A stretch of 64,000 nt of DNA. It comes from Selaginella moellendorffii (lineage: Eukaryota > Streptophyta > Lycopodiopsida > Selaginellales > Selaginellaceae). The notes under the pieces are model-generated. The model did no database searches, was not told where the DNA came from, and worked only from the letters and a program-made list of their open reading frames with translations. The stretch spans positions 895,863 to 959,862 of the forward strand of contig NW_003314332.1 of NCBI RefSeq assembly GCF_000143415.4, in the 5' to 3' direction. Each line of letters begins with the position of its first letter. Position 1 is the stretch's first letter. The position numbers and the translations under genes are program-made. Below are positions 62,307-64,000 of this stretch, piece after piece.

Positions 62307-64000
62307 GGAGCCACGTACTTCCAAGAAAGTGAGGAGTTACGGGGTCTCGCCCTCCATTCTGTGGAGATGGTCCACACCGCAGTCATCTTCCCCCTGTGCT
62401 TCGTCCAGGAGAAGCCTCGAACAGTGTACTTTGCAAAGCCCGTCCACTCAGTGATAGCACTCTCCATGCGTGTGTGGTAGTCTCCAATAGTGACGACCTC
62501 TGGGAAGGCTGTGTTCCCGCGGCACATCAGCCAGTCTCCCGCCTCTGTGGGACTTAATTCCCACTTAGGGGGAATCCACCTGACCGCCATTCCTACTGTT
62601 TGAGGGAGGACCGGCTGGAAGCCATCTCCTTCGACATCCGTAATAGGTCCCTCGAACAGTTTGGGCTGTGAGGATGAGCCCAAGAGTGGTGGGGCGACCG
62701 GGAAGCGAATGTGGGGAGCTTGGTCCGGAGGGCATGCCTTCAAGATCCGCTCCTGCTCTGCAGGTAACTCAAACGGCTTCTGGGATGCCAACCTGTTCCG
62801 CTTGACTGAGCAGGCCTCCTCCCGGTGTCCAGCACACTGACAAAAGTTGCATCTAGGTTCTGAGTTCTCCGTTTGGATCCTGATATACTGGCCCAGCACT
62901 GCGATCTCTGTCGGGATTTCCGCCGGGGCTGACACGAAAACTTTGAGGCGGATGGGACCTAGAACACCCTCTGCTTCTACAGTGTCGAGGCCGGCCGCTA
63001 TCTGGCCGATACTTCCTTCAACCAGCTCCTGTATCACCAATGTGATCCGCATTTCCATGGGAACGTCCCACAATCCAATGTTCACTGGAAAGCTCCCGCC
63101 CTTGAGACGAGCCTGGTCCTCTGCGGTGAACCTTGGGATCCATGGGTGGAATGACACCGCCCAATTCTCGTCAATGAGGCCATGCATGGCCTCCGCCTGA
63201 GACCGTGCCTCCTCTGTCTCAAAGACGACTGTGTAGCAGCCCTTTCCATGTGGCAGCATCATCTTCATGAGGATTCCCTGGCCTAGCGTTGCATTGATCC
63301 AATCGTTAGCCATGCGACCTGTTGGGAACTTCCCTCTGAAAACAGCGATCAGGGCCTTCTTGCGGAGTTCCTCTTCCTTCTCTGCTACTGCTCTTTGCAG
63401 AGTCTCGGCCAGCTTGACAGGGACTGCCTTTCCTCTTGTGTCATCGTGGATCAAGTCACTTCCGCCTTCCCCTGCTGCTGCCACCTTGTGGACTTCGGCC
63501 TGACCAGGTGTTCCCCCGTTCACGTTATGTGAGGTGTGCTCCTTGTTAACATCACTGTTCCCGTCCGAGGAGTGCAGCGCTTCCACCACCTTTCTGCAGC
63601 CCCGAGTCTTCCTCACTCTCGACTGGGCTTTTGCCACTCGCTCCGGGGTGTCAATCTCCTGGTTCTGGTGCACCCGAGACTCTGTCCTCTTGTCTGGCGG
63701 AGCGTGCTCCTCCTCAAGAAAGGCTTCAACTGTGTTTGTCCAGGCCGGGTCCTCCTTGGCAAGTCTCAGAGTTGTAAGCTTCCGCCGCGTTGCTCGCTTC
63801 ACTTTCTTCTTCTCACGTTTGGTCTTCCTCTTGTTGAAGGCATCACGGTCCTGGAACTGAAGTGTGCCATCTGACTGTTCCTCCAGTGAGCGCTCCGTCT
63901 CTGGCTCCGTTTCTGGCTCTTCGAGTCCCTCTTCAACTGTTGGTGTTGGCATGGTATCCAACTTGCCACCTTGCTCTTGCGCCCATGCATCAAAGAGATC
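62303..64000 (-). CDS. LINE 2 ORF1 (partial), RNA-binding protein with CCHC knuckle
   Basis: The frame is open through the right edge (it reads LFDAWAQEQGGK before DTMPTP), so the start is outside the window. An acidic/basic N-terminal region is followed by a DUF4283-like domain (KFPTGRMANDWINATLGQG, FPVNIGLWDVPMEM, IAAGLDTVEAEGVLG) and one zinc knuckle, CNFCQCAGHREEAC (CX2CX4HX4C), at about 62830-62875. It ends KYVAP at TGA 62303-62305. This is the usual layout of plant L1-type ORF1, which binds the element RNA. Confidence 0.88.
   Translation of the reverse strand, partial: DLFDAWAQEQGGKLDTMPTPTVEEGLEEPETEPETERSLEEQSDGTLQFQDRDAFNKRKTKREKKKVKRATRRKLTTLRLAKEDPAWTNTVEAFLEEEHAPPDKRTESRVHQNQEIDTPERVAKAQSRVRKTRGCRKVVEALHSSDGNSDVNKEHTSHNVNGGTPGQAEVHKVAAAGEGGSDLIHDDTRGKAVPVKLAETLQRAVAEKEEELRKKALIAVFRGKFPTGRMANDWINATLGQGILMKMMLPHGKGCYTVVFETEEARSQAEAMHGLIDENWAVSFHPWIPRFTAEDQARLKGGSFPVNIGLWDVPMEMRITLVIQELVEGSIGQIAAGLDTVEAEGVLGPIRLKVFVSAPAEIPTEIAVLGQYIRIQTENSEPRCNFCQCAGHREEACSVKRNRLASQKPFELPAEQERILKACPPDQAPHIRFPVAPPLLGSSSQPKLFEGPITDVEGDGFQPVLPQTVGMAVRWIPPKWELSPTEAGDWLMCRGNTAFPEVVTIGDYHTRMESAITEWTGFAKYTVRGFSWTKHRGKMTAVWTISTEWRARPRNSSLSWKYVAP

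Larger units (their letters stand above)
57672..64000 (-). mobile_element. Second L1-type LINE family (5' end outside window)
   Basis: Minus-strand LINE with ORF1 (62303 to beyond 64000) and ORF2 (57790-62306). The 3' untranslated part is about 120 nt without poly(A), ending GGGGTGTCTTTGA and then joined to CCCTAAA-type repeats. ORF2 differs clearly from the 28S-targeted family, although both share the CX2CX7HX4C C-terminal zinc motif. It looks recent, since a single frame problem is visible in about 6 kb. Confidence 0.92.

Overview
This window looks like nuclear DNA of a land plant. The 28S-like and 5S-like sequences are plant-type, the telomere-like repeats are TTTAGGG, and there are PLS-type PPR genes, a PR-5/thaumatin-like gene, plant L1-type LINEs and an LTR element primed by initiator tRNA-Met. 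The introns that can be placed are very short (49, 53 and 69 nt). Together with the gene content this points to a lycophyte such as Selaginella; that genus call is inference of moderate confidence.

Bases 1-22041 are a decayed ribosomal locus invaded by LINEs. On the plus strand there is the 3' third of a 28S rRNA gene (18724-19705), a spacer with ~237-bp and ~67-bp tandem repeats, and a 5S rRNA-like sequence ending in a T-run (21917-22041). On the minus strand, antisense to the 28S, lie two near-full-length copies of one LINE family (1-8250 and 9967-18370), a ~1.65-kb non-coding relative (8298-9951) and a short 5'-truncated copy (18386-18723). Each visible 3' junction is identical and has no poly(A): element end, then the motif CTAGTCCGACTTTGT, which is an intact stretch of plant 28S rRNA. 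The truncated copy is flanked on both sides by this 15-bp motif, and 28S sequence continues beyond it. The simplest reading is a 28S-site-specific, antisense-inserting plant LINE that has jumped repeatedly into its own target duplication.

Bases 22042-31600 hold a 16-bp tandem repeat and a complete LTR retrotransposon (22872-30133) with a 5-bp target duplication, primer-binding site and polypurine tract but no coding capacity, followed by fragments of a related LTR.

Bases 31600-57640 are a tandem segmental duplication with the order PPR - spacer - thaumatin-like protein - promoter spacer, repeated about three times. A block carrying a TPR-MYND gene and a ROCO-type (LRR-Roc-COR) gene interrupts it. 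Almost every gene copy is broken by frameshifts, nonsense codons, deletions or fusions. The one clearly intact gene is a two-exon thaumatin-like protein (46932-47783). A second, inverted and truncated ROCO copy (53620-55803) runs in frame into a thaumatin exon. An internally deleted LINE reverse transcriptase of another type lies at 51240-52800.

Bases 57672-64000 hold a second L1-type LINE family, with ORF1 (CCHC knuckle) running off the right edge and a nearly intact ORF2. Its 3' end abuts telomere-like repeats. Both LINE families overlap the ORF1 stop with the ORF2 start.
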